From assembly GCA_046316495.1 (NCBI GenBank), contig JBKDAM010000038.1, forward strand, positions 1 to 64,000: a DNA stretch of 64,000 nucleotides, written 5' to 3'. Position numbers and translations under genes: made by a program. Within the stretch, counting starts at the first letter, position 1; the number at the start of each line of letters is the position of its first letter. The stretch is from M3007 sp046316495 (GTDB lineage: Bacteria > Bacteroidota > Bacteroidia > Chitinophagales > Saprospiraceae). Under the pieces are notes generated by a model that was not told where the DNA came from, made no database searches, and saw nothing but the letters and a program-made list of their open reading frames with translations. Of the stretch, positions 1 to 7,630 are shown piece by piece.

Positions 1-112
1 GGCCATTTCTATTCAAGATATCAAATTATGTACATCGACAGGATCAACAAAATACTACGCCAAACTACCAACTTGGCTAAAGGTTGAGGCGAAGTGGTCG
101 ACCACTTAATGG

Positions 113-552
113 TTAAATTCGGCCGATTTTCTCCATGCGGGCTGGGTAAACTCTCAGGCACGCTTTGGTCTGTGTATAAGCTGTATGTGTGTTTTGTCCT
201 GTCATTAGGCTGCTTTTCTGTTTGTAAAGATGATCCTGAAATTCTATAAACAGCCTGCTGATGTTGCCACATCTCCCAAGATTTCTTTGCGTCTTCCAAA
301 AAATTAATACTTGTTAGTCAGCAAAATTGGGAGCTTTTCTTGGTCTAGTTCGTCCACTCCTGTTTCATTATTTTTACTCAAAACGAAGGTGATAAAGTCC
401 TTTTGTTGGTCGTTGAGCAGGGCGAAAATGGTCACTTCATCTGCTCTGGTGCTATCTTCTCTTATCATTGAAATATAGTCACCATTGAAAGCGCATTCCA
501 ACACATCATACAAGTCGCTTTTCTCCATATCCACCAACTTTTGTAAAGCCAG
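113..552 (-). pseudogene. Decayed C-terminal remnant of a type I restriction HsdR subunit
   Basis: Translating the minus strand in pieces gives a recognisable EcoR124-type HsdR C-terminus. The first piece (about 304-552) reads LALQKLVDMEKSDLYDVLE and continues to GVDELDQEKLPILLTNKY, then hits a stop. After it, EILGDVAT appears in the same frame, and LFIEFQDHLYKQKSS appears in another frame around 190-250, ending at a stop near 113. The family reads these segments as one continuous helical C-terminal domain, so this copy has at least one in-frame stop and one frameshift. Only the 3' end is present: the helicase and nuclease parts are absent, and the fragment begins immediately after the stop codon of the neighbouring transposase. 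No hsdM or hsdS is in the window. The match rests on remembered family sequence, not on a search. Confidence 0.68.
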
Positions 553-1014
553 TTAATCAGTCCATTCAAATAAATATTTTTCGTTGAATTCAATTTCAAA
601 TTTATGAAGAAAATCAAGGTATTCTTCTTTGAATGTTTTCTTCTTATGATGTTCTTCCTGATTGGCAATGTATTGATAAACATTTTCAATTTGCGAATGG
701 GCATAAGAGAATGCAGCATATCCTTCTTGCCATGAGAATTTTCCTTTTAGATACTTCTGTTCGTTGATGAAGCTAGAAGAATTGTTTTTGATATCTCTTA
801 CCAAATCAGAAACGCTCATTACAGGCTTTAAACCAACAAATACGTGAACGTGGTCTCCTACACCATTTACGATAATAGGTTTTTGATTTTTGCCTTTGAT
901 GATGCCTGCTATGTATTTGAACACTTCATCTCGCCAAGGTTTATGCAATAAGTTTTCCCTACCTTTTACTGCAAAAACATATTGGATATAAATTTGTGAA
1001 AATGTGCCTGGCAT
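553..1014 (-). CDS. IS200/IS605-family Y1 transposase (RAYT-like)
   Basis: The 153-aa protein has the usual length for a single-domain HUH/Y1 transposase, which cleaves and rejoins single-stranded DNA at small terminal hairpins. The HUH metal-binding motif is H55-V-H57 in DHVHVFVG. The likely nucleophile is Y115 in the YQYIANQ helix, and the conserved SWQEGYAAFSYAHS block precedes it. The frame is intact and starts at ATG. Its stop codon (553-555) is immediately followed on the minus strand by the hsdR remnant, and its upstream side faces a cluster of REP-like palindromes from 1028. That layout fits either an IS200-like element or a REP-associated tyrosine transposase; I cannot separate the two from sequence alone. 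No accessory TnpB gene is present. Confidence 0.85.
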   Translation of the reverse strand: MPGTFSQIYIQYVFAVKGRENLLHKPWRDEVFKYIAGIIKGKNQKPIIVNGVGDHVHVFVGLKPVMSVSDLVRDIKNNSSSFINEQKYLKGKFSWQEGYAAFSYAHSQIENVYQYIANQEEHHKKKTFKEEYLDFLHKFEIEFNEKYLFEWTD

Positions 1015-1027
1015 AGTTTATAAATTT

Positions 1028-1320
1028 AACCCCGAGGGGGGTTAGGATTACAGAAATAATTGGACAAACGGTTTTCCAACCCCAAAGGGGTGCCATTATT
1101 ATAGAAAATTATATCGTCACAGTTTCCAAACCCCAAAGGGGTGATATTATTATAGCATCGGGTAAGGACCCGGTATCCCAACCCCGAAAGGGTGGCATTT
1201 ATTTCACCCCTTCGGGGTTCCTTGTTTATCGATATATTCATCATTATTATCATATCATCCCTTCGGGATTTACCTTTTGTTTATCCTTTTTTCTATATTC
1301 TTTTCACCCCTTCGGGGTTT
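1028..1320. repeat. Cluster of seven REP-like short palindromes
   Basis: Short GC-rich palindromes of the form AACCCC-GAA/AAA-GGGGTG occur at about 1028-1043, 1078-1104, 1129-1155 and 1180-1203. In opposite orientation they occur at 1205-1219, 1256-1270 and 1305-1320. Copies two and three share a longer tail ending ATTATTATAG. The copies at 1180 and 1205 face each other and could form a larger cruciform. The cluster sits just upstream of the Y1 transposase, as expected for REP/BIME elements and their RAYT. No spacer regularity or cas gene suggests CRISPR. Confidence 0.8.
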
Positions 1321-1679
1321 TTCCGTTTTTGGTTCGGCAAGCTCACCACTAAGCAGTCTTATTCTAAGTCATCCAAATATTTAACGAACAAAATCCAGGA
1401 AGTTTGCTCCACATAGTTTAATTAACTGCTGTAACCTGCGACTCTGTGAAGTATATTGTCAATATTTTTAATAGTCTGCTCGAAAATTATTTAGGTCAGT
1501 TATTTTCAATTTGTAAAACGATCATTCTTGTTGGATCCTCCTTAACATGGACCGCTAACGTGATCCTACGCGAACTTTTCACCTCTCATTAACAAAGGTA
1601 GAGATTCTTTTAAATTTTTGCTGAAATTAAGATAGTAGCTTCCCAAAATGTTGAAAATCAAAATTTTATGAAATGAAAT

Positions 1680-1982
1680 GCGCTCATACAACAATAGCAC
1701 AAGTGGCTCCTCCTTAAAGTATCCCTTCTGGCAAATGATGTTAAGGCATACAAACGTTTCACGAAGCGCCTTGAGACAAACCTAATTTTATGAATAAATT
1801 CCGCCTTGGATTCAGCGGCTCGGGCATCTCCATAGTTCACGTACCTGAGCGTACAATTTGTCCACTAAGATTTTTACCAGCCAATGTATTCGGTAACGCC
1901 TATGCTGTATCAATGACGCGAACGGCAAATTCGATTAAGCGATCTTCAAGAACCTATTTAATGGTAAGTTTTGTAGTCATGC
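1680..1982 (-). pseudogene. Broken four-helix-bundle (23S rRNA intervening-sequence-type, S23) protein gene
   Basis: From an ATG at 1982 the minus strand reads MTTKLTIK, stop, VLEDRLIEFAVRVIDTA, stop, ALPNTLAGKNLSGQIVRSGT. After a frameshift it reads NYGDARAAESKAEFIHK, and after another KALRETFVCLNIICQKGYF, then KEEPLVLLLYE. These are the successive conserved blocks of the four-helix-bundle/S23 family (about 120 aa), which normally continues NYGEAQ-AES after SGTSP. The copy has in-frame stops and at least two frameshifts, with a few residues missing at SGT/NYG. It is therefore dead. The function of the family is not established, and many copies are stand-alone chromosomal genes. Between 1321 and 1680 I see no gene. 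Confidence 0.75.
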
Positions 1983-2030
1983 TTTATCTTATTTAAACCT
2001 TCAACCCATTTTTCCAATACTCCAACAACC

Positions 2031-3593
2031 CTATCCAGCCCAGCCTTCTCTATCCAAGCTCCGATAATGAATCGCCTCCGCCAAATCTTCAATCCGGATG
2101 GTTGGGCTACCGCTTAGATCGGCAGCTGTCCTGGCTACTTTCAAAATCCGGTCATACGCGCGAGCAGAGAGCTGCAAGCGCTCCATAGCCGTCTTCAGTA
2201 AAGTAACGCCCGCTTCTGTCAACTGGCAAACGTCCCTAACCATACGACTTGGCATGTGGGCATTGCAGTACACCTCCTTCATCCCGGCAAACCGCTCAGC
2301 CTGTATCTCCCTCGCTTTCAACACCCTTTCTCGAATTTCAGTGCTACCCGTTTTGGTGCGCTCTCGACTGCTCAGTTCCGCATAAGAAACAGGAGTTACT
2401 TCCACGTGCAGGTCAATCCTGTCCAACAACGGTCCAGAAATTTTAGAAACATACCGCTTTACAACCCCTGGACCGCACACACAATCCTTGTCCGGGTGGT
2501 TGTAGAATCCGCAAGGACAAGGGTTCATGGAGGCAACCAACATAAAACTAGCAGGATAATCAACCGTAATCTTGGCACGGCTGATGGTAACGCGACGCTC
2601 CTCCATTGGTTGCCGCATGACCTCCAATGCTGTTCGCTTAAATTCCGGCAATTCGTCCAGGAAAAGTACTCCGTTGTGCGCCAGGCTAATCTCTCCTGGC
2701 ATAGGGTCCGAGCCCCCTCCTACCAAGGCTACATCGCTAATGGTATGATGCGGAGACCGGAAAGGCCGGGTGGTAATTAAAGCCGAGTCGCGCGGTAATA
2801 CCCCTGCCACCGAATGGATTTTGGTGGTATTAAGTGCTTCATGTAAGGTAAGCGGTGGTAAAATAGTGGGCAACCGTCTGGCTAACATCGTTTTCCCTGC
2901 ACCCGGAGGACCAATCAAAATGACATTATGGCCACCCGCAGCGGCCAGCTCTAACGCCCTTTTAATATTTTCTTGCCCCCGAACGTCGTTAAAATCAACA
3001 TCGTAGTTGTTCAGATTGGACGCAAACTCATCCCTTGTATCTACATTAACGGGCTTAATATCGGTATCTCCCGACAGAACGGCTAAAGCCTCCGAAATAG
3101 TCTCCACGCCATACACGGCTAAATCACTCACAATCGCAGCCTCCCGAGCGTTTATTTTGGGCAATATTAAACCTTTGAATTTTTTTCGCCGGGCCTCAAT
3201 GGCAATGGGTAACGCACCCTTAATTGGCCGTAACGATCCATCTAGCGACAGCTCTCCCATGATAAAATACTGGTCCAAATTGTCGGTAGATATCAAATCA
3301 GAAGCAGCCAAGATCCCGATGGCGATGGGCAGGTCGTATGCAGACCCTTCTTTTCGAATATCCGCTGGAGCCAAATTAATAATAGTCTTTAGCCTCGGTA
3401 AGTTAAACCGCGCATTTTTAAGCGCAGCTTCGATTCTGGAGTACCCCTCCCGAACCGCGCTATCCGGCAAACCAACGATAAAAAAAGCCGGTTTCTCTTG
3501 CTGAGCGCCCACCGGCCCTCCTGTATTCACTTCTACGGTAATCATCCGGGCGTCCACACCATGGACCGCTCCGGCAAATGTTTTTACGAGCAT
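2031..3593 (-). CDS. comM: YifB/ComM family Mg chelatase-like AAA+ ATPase
   Basis: The 520-aa protein has the ComM architecture: an N-terminal S5/ChlI-like domain (about 20-140), an AAA+ module with Walker A GPPGAGKT (about 228-235), and a C-terminal Mg-chelatase helical region. The family hallmark cysteine cluster NPCPCG...DKDCVCG, a likely zinc site, is present in the ATPase domain. In transformable bacteria ComM is a hexameric helicase that promotes branch migration during integration of incoming DNA; orthologues also occur in species not known to be competent. Length is normal and the frame intact. It is divergent from rlmB, with 168 bases between the start codons. Confidence 0.93.
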   Translation of the reverse strand: MLVKTFAGAVHGVDARMITVEVNTGGPVGAQQEKPAFFIVGLPDSAVREGYSRIEAALKNARFNLPRLKTIINLAPADIRKEGSAYDLPIAIGILAASDLISTDNLDQYFIMGELSLDGSLRPIKGALPIAIEARRKKFKGLILPKINAREAAIVSDLAVYGVETISEALAVLSGDTDIKPVNVDTRDEFASNLNNYDVDFNDVRGQENIKRALELAAAGGHNVILIGPPGAGKTMLARRLPTILPPLTLHEALNTTKIHSVAGVLPRDSALITTRPFRSPHHTISDVALVGGGSDPMPGEISLAHNGVLFLDELPEFKRTALEVMRQPMEERRVTISRAKITVDYPASFMLVASMNPCPCGFYNHPDKDCVCGPGVVKRYVSKISGPLLDRIDLHVEVTPVSYAELSSRERTKTGSTEIRERVLKAREIQAERFAGMKEVYCNAHMPSRMVRDVCQLTEAGVTLLKTAMERLQLSARAYDRILKVARTAADLSGSPTIRIEDLAEAIHYRSLDREGWAG

Positions 3594-3746
3594 TTAGATT
3601 GACTTTAATAAGTTACGGTAAGAATAGAAGACGCAAATATCCCCGCAAAACCTACTCTTTTGCAAATTTATTTTTCTCAAAAAGGAACTCTCTGCCCAAC
3701 AATAATTGAATTCATAACTTTTCCAGGCACCCGTTTACTTATTCCG

Positions 3747-3754
3747 TACTTTTG
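3747..3754 (+). promoter_or_regulatory. TAnnTTTG -7 box of rlmB, near-leaderless
   Basis: TACTTTTG matches the Bacteroidetes -7 consensus TAnnTTTG. Only seven bases separate it from the ATG of rlmB, so transcription should start at or next to the start codon. A clear TTTG -33 box is not seen. Confidence 0.55.
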
Positions 3755-3761
3755 CAGCAAT

Positions 3762-4502
3762 ATGTCCAATACAATCTATGGCCACCACCCGGTGGTAGAG
3801 GCTATCCGAGCAGGCAAACCAGTTGAAAAGGTATTCTTTCAACAAGGGGTCAGAGGCGAACTTGAAAAAGAAATACGACACCTCACGAAGGAGTTTAACA
3901 TCCCGCTACAGGTCGTCCCGAAAGAAAAGCTAAACAAACTGGTCAAAGGTGCACACCAAGGCATCGTTGCCTGGCTTTCTATTGTCAACTTCCTCCCGGT
4001 AGAGGATGTGGTGCCGTGGATTTATGAACAAGGTGAAACGCCCCTTTTGCTGGTACTTGATGGCATATCAGATGTACGAAACTTCGGGGCGATCTGCCGC
4101 TCAGCAGAGGTCATGGGAGTGCATGCCGTCATCATCCCCCAAAATGGATCAGCTCCTGCAAACGAGGAGGCGATGAAGGCATCTGCAGGCGCTCTCGCCA
4201 AAATACGCCTCTGCAGGGTAAAAAGTATCTTCTCTACCGTTGATTACCTGAAAGAGTCCGGTCTGCAAATCGTTGCAACCGCCCTTACCGAACGCTCAAT
4301 TCCCGTTTATGAGGTGGACTTCGCCGGACCAACTGCTATCCTGATGGGATCAGAGGGCGATGGCCTACACCCTAAATTAATCAAAATGGCCGATCAGGTT
4401 ACCAAAATTCCACAAGCCACTGACTTTGACTCCCTTAATGTGGGTGTTGCCGCCGGAATATGCCTCTATGAAGCCCTGAAACAACGGAAAAGCACTACCT
4501 AA
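3762..4502 (+). CDS. rlmB: 23S rRNA (guanosine-2'-O-)-methyltransferase RlmB-type (SpoU family)
   Basis: The open frame extends upstream to 3660. I take the ATG at 3762 as start because the protein then opens MSNTIYGHHPVVEAIRAG, as in RlmB/TrmH proteins, and a -7 promoter box lies within the extension. The product is 246 aa. The N-terminal substrate-binding domain (about 1-75) is followed by the SpoU trefoil-knot domain with SAM-binding motifs GSEGDGLH and LNVGVAAGICLYEAL near the C-terminus, and DGISDVRNFGAICRSAE earlier. The enzyme 2'-O-methylates a guanosine in 23S rRNA using SAM; the exact target is inferred from the closest family. Confidence 0.9.
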   Translation: MSNTIYGHHPVVEAIRAGKPVEKVFFQQGVRGELEKEIRHLTKEFNIPLQVVPKEKLNKLVKGAHQGIVAWLSIVNFLPVEDVVPWIYEQGETPLLLVLDGISDVRNFGAICRSAEVMGVHAVIIPQNGSAPANEEAMKASAGALAKIRLCRVKSIFSTVDYLKESGLQIVATALTERSIPVYEVDFAGPTAILMGSEGDGLHPKLIKMADQVTKIPQATDFDSLNVGVAAGICLYEALKQRKSTT

Positions 4503-4524
4503 AAGCACTTCCCCACAGAATAAC

Positions 4525-4558
4525 AAAAAAGGCCGCACCCTGAAAACAGAATGCGACC
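4525..4558. terminator. Terminator between convergent rlmB and TonB receptor
   Basis: GGCCGCACCCTG at 4531-4542 pairs fully, with G-U pairs, with CAGAATGCGACC at 4547-4558 over an AAAA loop. On the minus strand the stem is followed by six Ts, so it mainly terminates the TonB receptor gene, but it may act on both. Confidence 0.8.
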
Positions 4559-4590
4559 CTTTGATTATTAAAACCACTATAGATCAAATC

Positions 4591-7527
4591 CTAACGAACA
4601 AAATACGCCACACTCAAACCAAACGTCTGACCCATTCTGAACGACTCTCCAACGTACTCTGTACCGCGGTAAGGCTGTACTTTCCAGTTCAATGGATTCA
4701 ATATATTCCGAGCAGAAAAAGACACCTGATACCGGTTGGCAAAACGCTTAGTCAGTGTATAATTCAAAATCGGAAATGGCTTCTCATATACGTCCGGAAC
4801 TGCCGCCAACGAAATGTTATACAAACGACTGCCTGATACGTTAAATGAAATAGCAGACTCCCAGCCCTTTTCCACATCCACATAACTCAACATCGCATTC
4901 GCAATGTAAGGTGCCTGACCCTGGAAAGGACGTGTGGTTTGATTGTACTCTGGATCAATACTCCGAGATGCATTCAACTCCACTTGTGGAATTTTGTACT
5001 CCGACTTGATAAAGGCCACATTCGTTGCAAGGTTAAATTTCTCAAAAAAGGCCCCCATAAAGCCCAGATTCTTCCGAACCTCTACCTCTGCACCCATTAC
5101 CATAGCCTCATCAATATTCAAATAACCAAGCTCAGGAATAGTTGCCGTTGGAGAGAACGCCCTAAGAATTGGATTGGTGAAGGACTTATAAAACAAACTG
5201 AACGCAATCAACTCACCCAAATTTGGATATAACTCGTACCGAATATCGTAATTGTTGATCAGGGTACGCTGCAAATTGGGATTTCCAATATTGAAAAAAC
5301 CATTTTTGGTATCAAACTGCTCGAAAGGAGCTAACTCACGCATATTTGGGCGAGCAAGTGTTCGACTGGCTGCAACCCGGATATTGGACTTTTCATTGAG
5401 GGAATAAATCAAATTCCCTGAATACAGCCAGTCCATTAAATTCAAACTACTTGGAGTTAACGAAGTGTCACGGCTTTCTACATACATATCCGTTGTTTCC
5501 AAGCGAGCACCAGCAACTAATTTTAGTTTAGGCAAAATAGTATAAATGCCCATCAAGTAAGCAGCTCCAATGGTCTGCTCCCCATCATAAAAGTTCTTAT
5601 TATTAATCTGGTTAATATAATGGTAGCCAATTGTATACCGATTAACCTGTCCTTGTGTATCGTAACTCGTATCCAACACGCCGAAGTTGTCATAGGAGAA
5701 AAATTGGTCGAAATTACCTTGGAAACTATTAAATGAAATAGAGGAAGGAACACCACCATGGCGTACATGTTGGAACTGGTACTCAGAGAAGGTACGCGTC
5801 ATTTTACTATAAAGACCTCCCAGCTTAATCGCGTTGGAGCTTCCTACGTTGCCGCCTGTCAAGAATGGGATAGTGATATCCACTTTCCCCTCTGCAGAAG
5901 CATCATTTAGATCCCTGAAAAAGTGAAAAGGAGGGCGGAATTCGGCATCATTAATTCCATAAATAGTATCGCCATCCTCTTCATACCGAATGTAAGCAAA
6001 ATACCGCGAGTCCGGCTCTTGCTGAAATGAACGGTTCGCAGAACCGCTCCACTGCACCTCTGTGTTGTTCAGACCAGGAAAATTGTGTTTCCCAGAAAGC
6101 TGATAAGAAGTATACTGACGCTGGATAAACTCTAGCGAATTCGTGCGGTAATTAGCTCCTGGAATGGAAAGTTGACCAGCAAATGTACCCTCCTGCTGGC
6201 GCCCGATAATATCCGTATCATTGTTGTAGATTACGTTTGCGCTAACAGCATGGTTGTTGCCAAATTTCATTGACACATTCGCTAGACCACCGAGGTGTGG
6301 TGTTTCTGTGCTTTTGGTCTCTTTTAGAGCCTGGTATTCAAACAGCCTGGATCCACTATTCGTATAAGTGTTCACCAATCCCCCTTCGTAATGGTTGAAC
6401 TCCCTTGAATAATTGACGCCAAAGGAATAACCAAGGGTGGTTTTACCCAATTTATGATTGTTTCCGACAGAAAAATTAAATCCATGATTTACAGGAGTGG
6501 TTTTTTCTGTAGGTGTAAATACATTGCTCAACGCCCGAGAAGACTCATTGAGCAAACCGCGAAGCTGCTCATATTCTGGGTCTTTTTTTCGAGCATTCAA
6601 ATAAGCACTTTGAGAAAGCAATGCCCGATTGTCAGCACTTTCCAAAAGGCCCGGCATGGAACGGCCATTGTCATCAAATCCAAGCCAATCATATTTCCCA
6701 GCATCCGACCCATGGCCCAAAAAGTTGCCATTCATCGTAGCTTGCGTGTTAAAGCTGGAGTTCAGGCTAAAGTATACGTTGAACTTATCTGGAAATGATT
6801 TAGTGGTGATATTCACCAAACCTCCAGAGAAATTACCGGGCAAATCCGGTGTAAATGTCTTTACGGTAACAATATTTTCAATCATCTGAGCAGGAATCAA
6901 ATCCAAGCTTGAGCTATTTCGGTAAGGATCGGTACTAGGCATTGTAATTCCATTTAACTGAGAAATAGAATAACGATCACCCAAACCACGCATTACAATA
7001 AACTTTCCACCCTCTACCACTGCCCCGGTAACCTGCTTCATCGCATCAGCAGCATTTGAAACTGCCGAGCGTGTAATTTGCTGTGAAGACAAGCCGTCCT
7101 GAATTGAAAAGGCCCTTCTCTGCAGGGCAATCAACGACGCATCTGTGTTTCGTACTTGTGTGGCAACAATTACGACCTCTGCAATGGTCGTATTTTCTTC
7201 AGCCATTACAACGTCTAAGGTGTTTGTAACGTTGGGCTTAACCTCAAAATTAGTAATCGTCTGCTTTTGATAGGAAGGATATGCAACTTGAATGGTGTAA
7301 GTACCCTGGTCAATAGAAAAGGTGTAGTTGCCATCAAAATCTGTCGTGGCGCCGCCCTTGACCTCTCCTGCGGGATTTTCTGCGCGAATGGAAACTCCAA
7401 TAAGGGTCTCCCCACTTACTTGATCAATTACCTTTCCAGAAATGGTCCCTTTTTGTGCTGAAGACTGAATCGCAAACAATAGCGCGATCAGTAAGCTAAA
7501 TGTGAATTGAAATGAAATGTTTTTCAT
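4591..7527 (-). CDS. TonB-dependent receptor with carboxypeptidase-like regulatory domain
   Basis: The 978-aa outer-membrane protein starts with a signal peptide (MKNISFQFTFSLLIALLFA, cleavage near AQ at about 24). A CarboxypepD_reg-like beta-sandwich (about 28-112) follows, with GTISGKVIDQVSGETLIGVS. Next come a plug domain (about 130-245) with VVIVATQVRNT and the MRGLGDRYSISQLNG segment, then a long beta-barrel ending in an aromatic residue pattern (SVAYFVR). It should import a large or scarce ligand across the outer membrane using TonB energy; the substrate is not evident. No SusD-like partner is present. Instead the upstream gene on the same strand encodes a type IX secreted protein, and this pair probably acts together. 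A terminator hairpin lies between the two. Confidence 0.92.
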   Translation of the reverse strand: MKNISFQFTFSLLIALLFAIQSSAQKGTISGKVIDQVSGETLIGVSIRAENPAGEVKGGATTDFDGNYTFSIDQGTYTIQVAYPSYQKQTITNFEVKPNVTNTLDVVMAEENTTIAEVVIVATQVRNTDASLIALQRRAFSIQDGLSSQQITRSAVSNAADAMKQVTGAVVEGGKFIVMRGLGDRYSISQLNGITMPSTDPYRNSSSLDLIPAQMIENIVTVKTFTPDLPGNFSGGLVNITTKSFPDKFNVYFSLNSSFNTQATMNGNFLGHGSDAGKYDWLGFDDNGRSMPGLLESADNRALLSQSAYLNARKKDPEYEQLRGLLNESSRALSNVFTPTEKTTPVNHGFNFSVGNNHKLGKTTLGYSFGVNYSREFNHYEGGLVNTYTNSGSRLFEYQALKETKSTETPHLGGLANVSMKFGNNHAVSANVIYNNDTDIIGRQQEGTFAGQLSIPGANYRTNSLEFIQRQYTSYQLSGKHNFPGLNNTEVQWSGSANRSFQQEPDSRYFAYIRYEEDGDTIYGINDAEFRPPFHFFRDLNDASAEGKVDITIPFLTGGNVGSSNAIKLGGLYSKMTRTFSEYQFQHVRHGGVPSSISFNSFQGNFDQFFSYDNFGVLDTSYDTQGQVNRYTIGYHYINQINNKNFYDGEQTIGAAYLMGIYTILPKLKLVAGARLETTDMYVESRDTSLTPSSLNLMDWLYSGNLIYSLNEKSNIRVAASRTLARPNMRELAPFEQFDTKNGFFNIGNPNLQRTLINNYDIRYELYPNLGELIAFSLFYKSFTNPILRAFSPTATIPELGYLNIDEAMVMGAEVEVRKNLGFMGAFFEKFNLATNVAFIKSEYKIPQVELNASRSIDPEYNQTTRPFQGQAPYIANAMLSYVDVEKGWESAISFNVSGSRLYNISLAAVPDVYEKPFPILNYTLTKRFANRYQVSFSARNILNPLNWKVQPYRGTEYVGESFRMGQTFGLSVAYFVR

Positions 7528-7578
7528 GAAAAAATTTGAACTATAGTGGTTGAAAAGCTTGGCATTTAGCCTACCAAA

Positions 7579-7606
7579 AGCAGGCCCAGTCGTTTCCAGG
7601 CCTGCT
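7579..7606 (-). terminator. Hairpin after the type IX secreted protein gene
   Basis: AGCAGGCC (7579-7586) and GGCCTGCT (7599-7606) form an 8-bp stem, followed on the minus strand by TTTT. It lies between the stop of the secreted protein gene and the TonB receptor start. It may be a partial terminator that sets the ratio of the two. Confidence 0.6.
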
Positions 7607-7630
7607 TCTAGTATTTATTTTGACTACGTT

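Noticed and set aside
1028..1320. A CRISPR array
   Set aside because: Spacing is irregular, copies lie in both orientations and are palindromic, and no cas gene is near.
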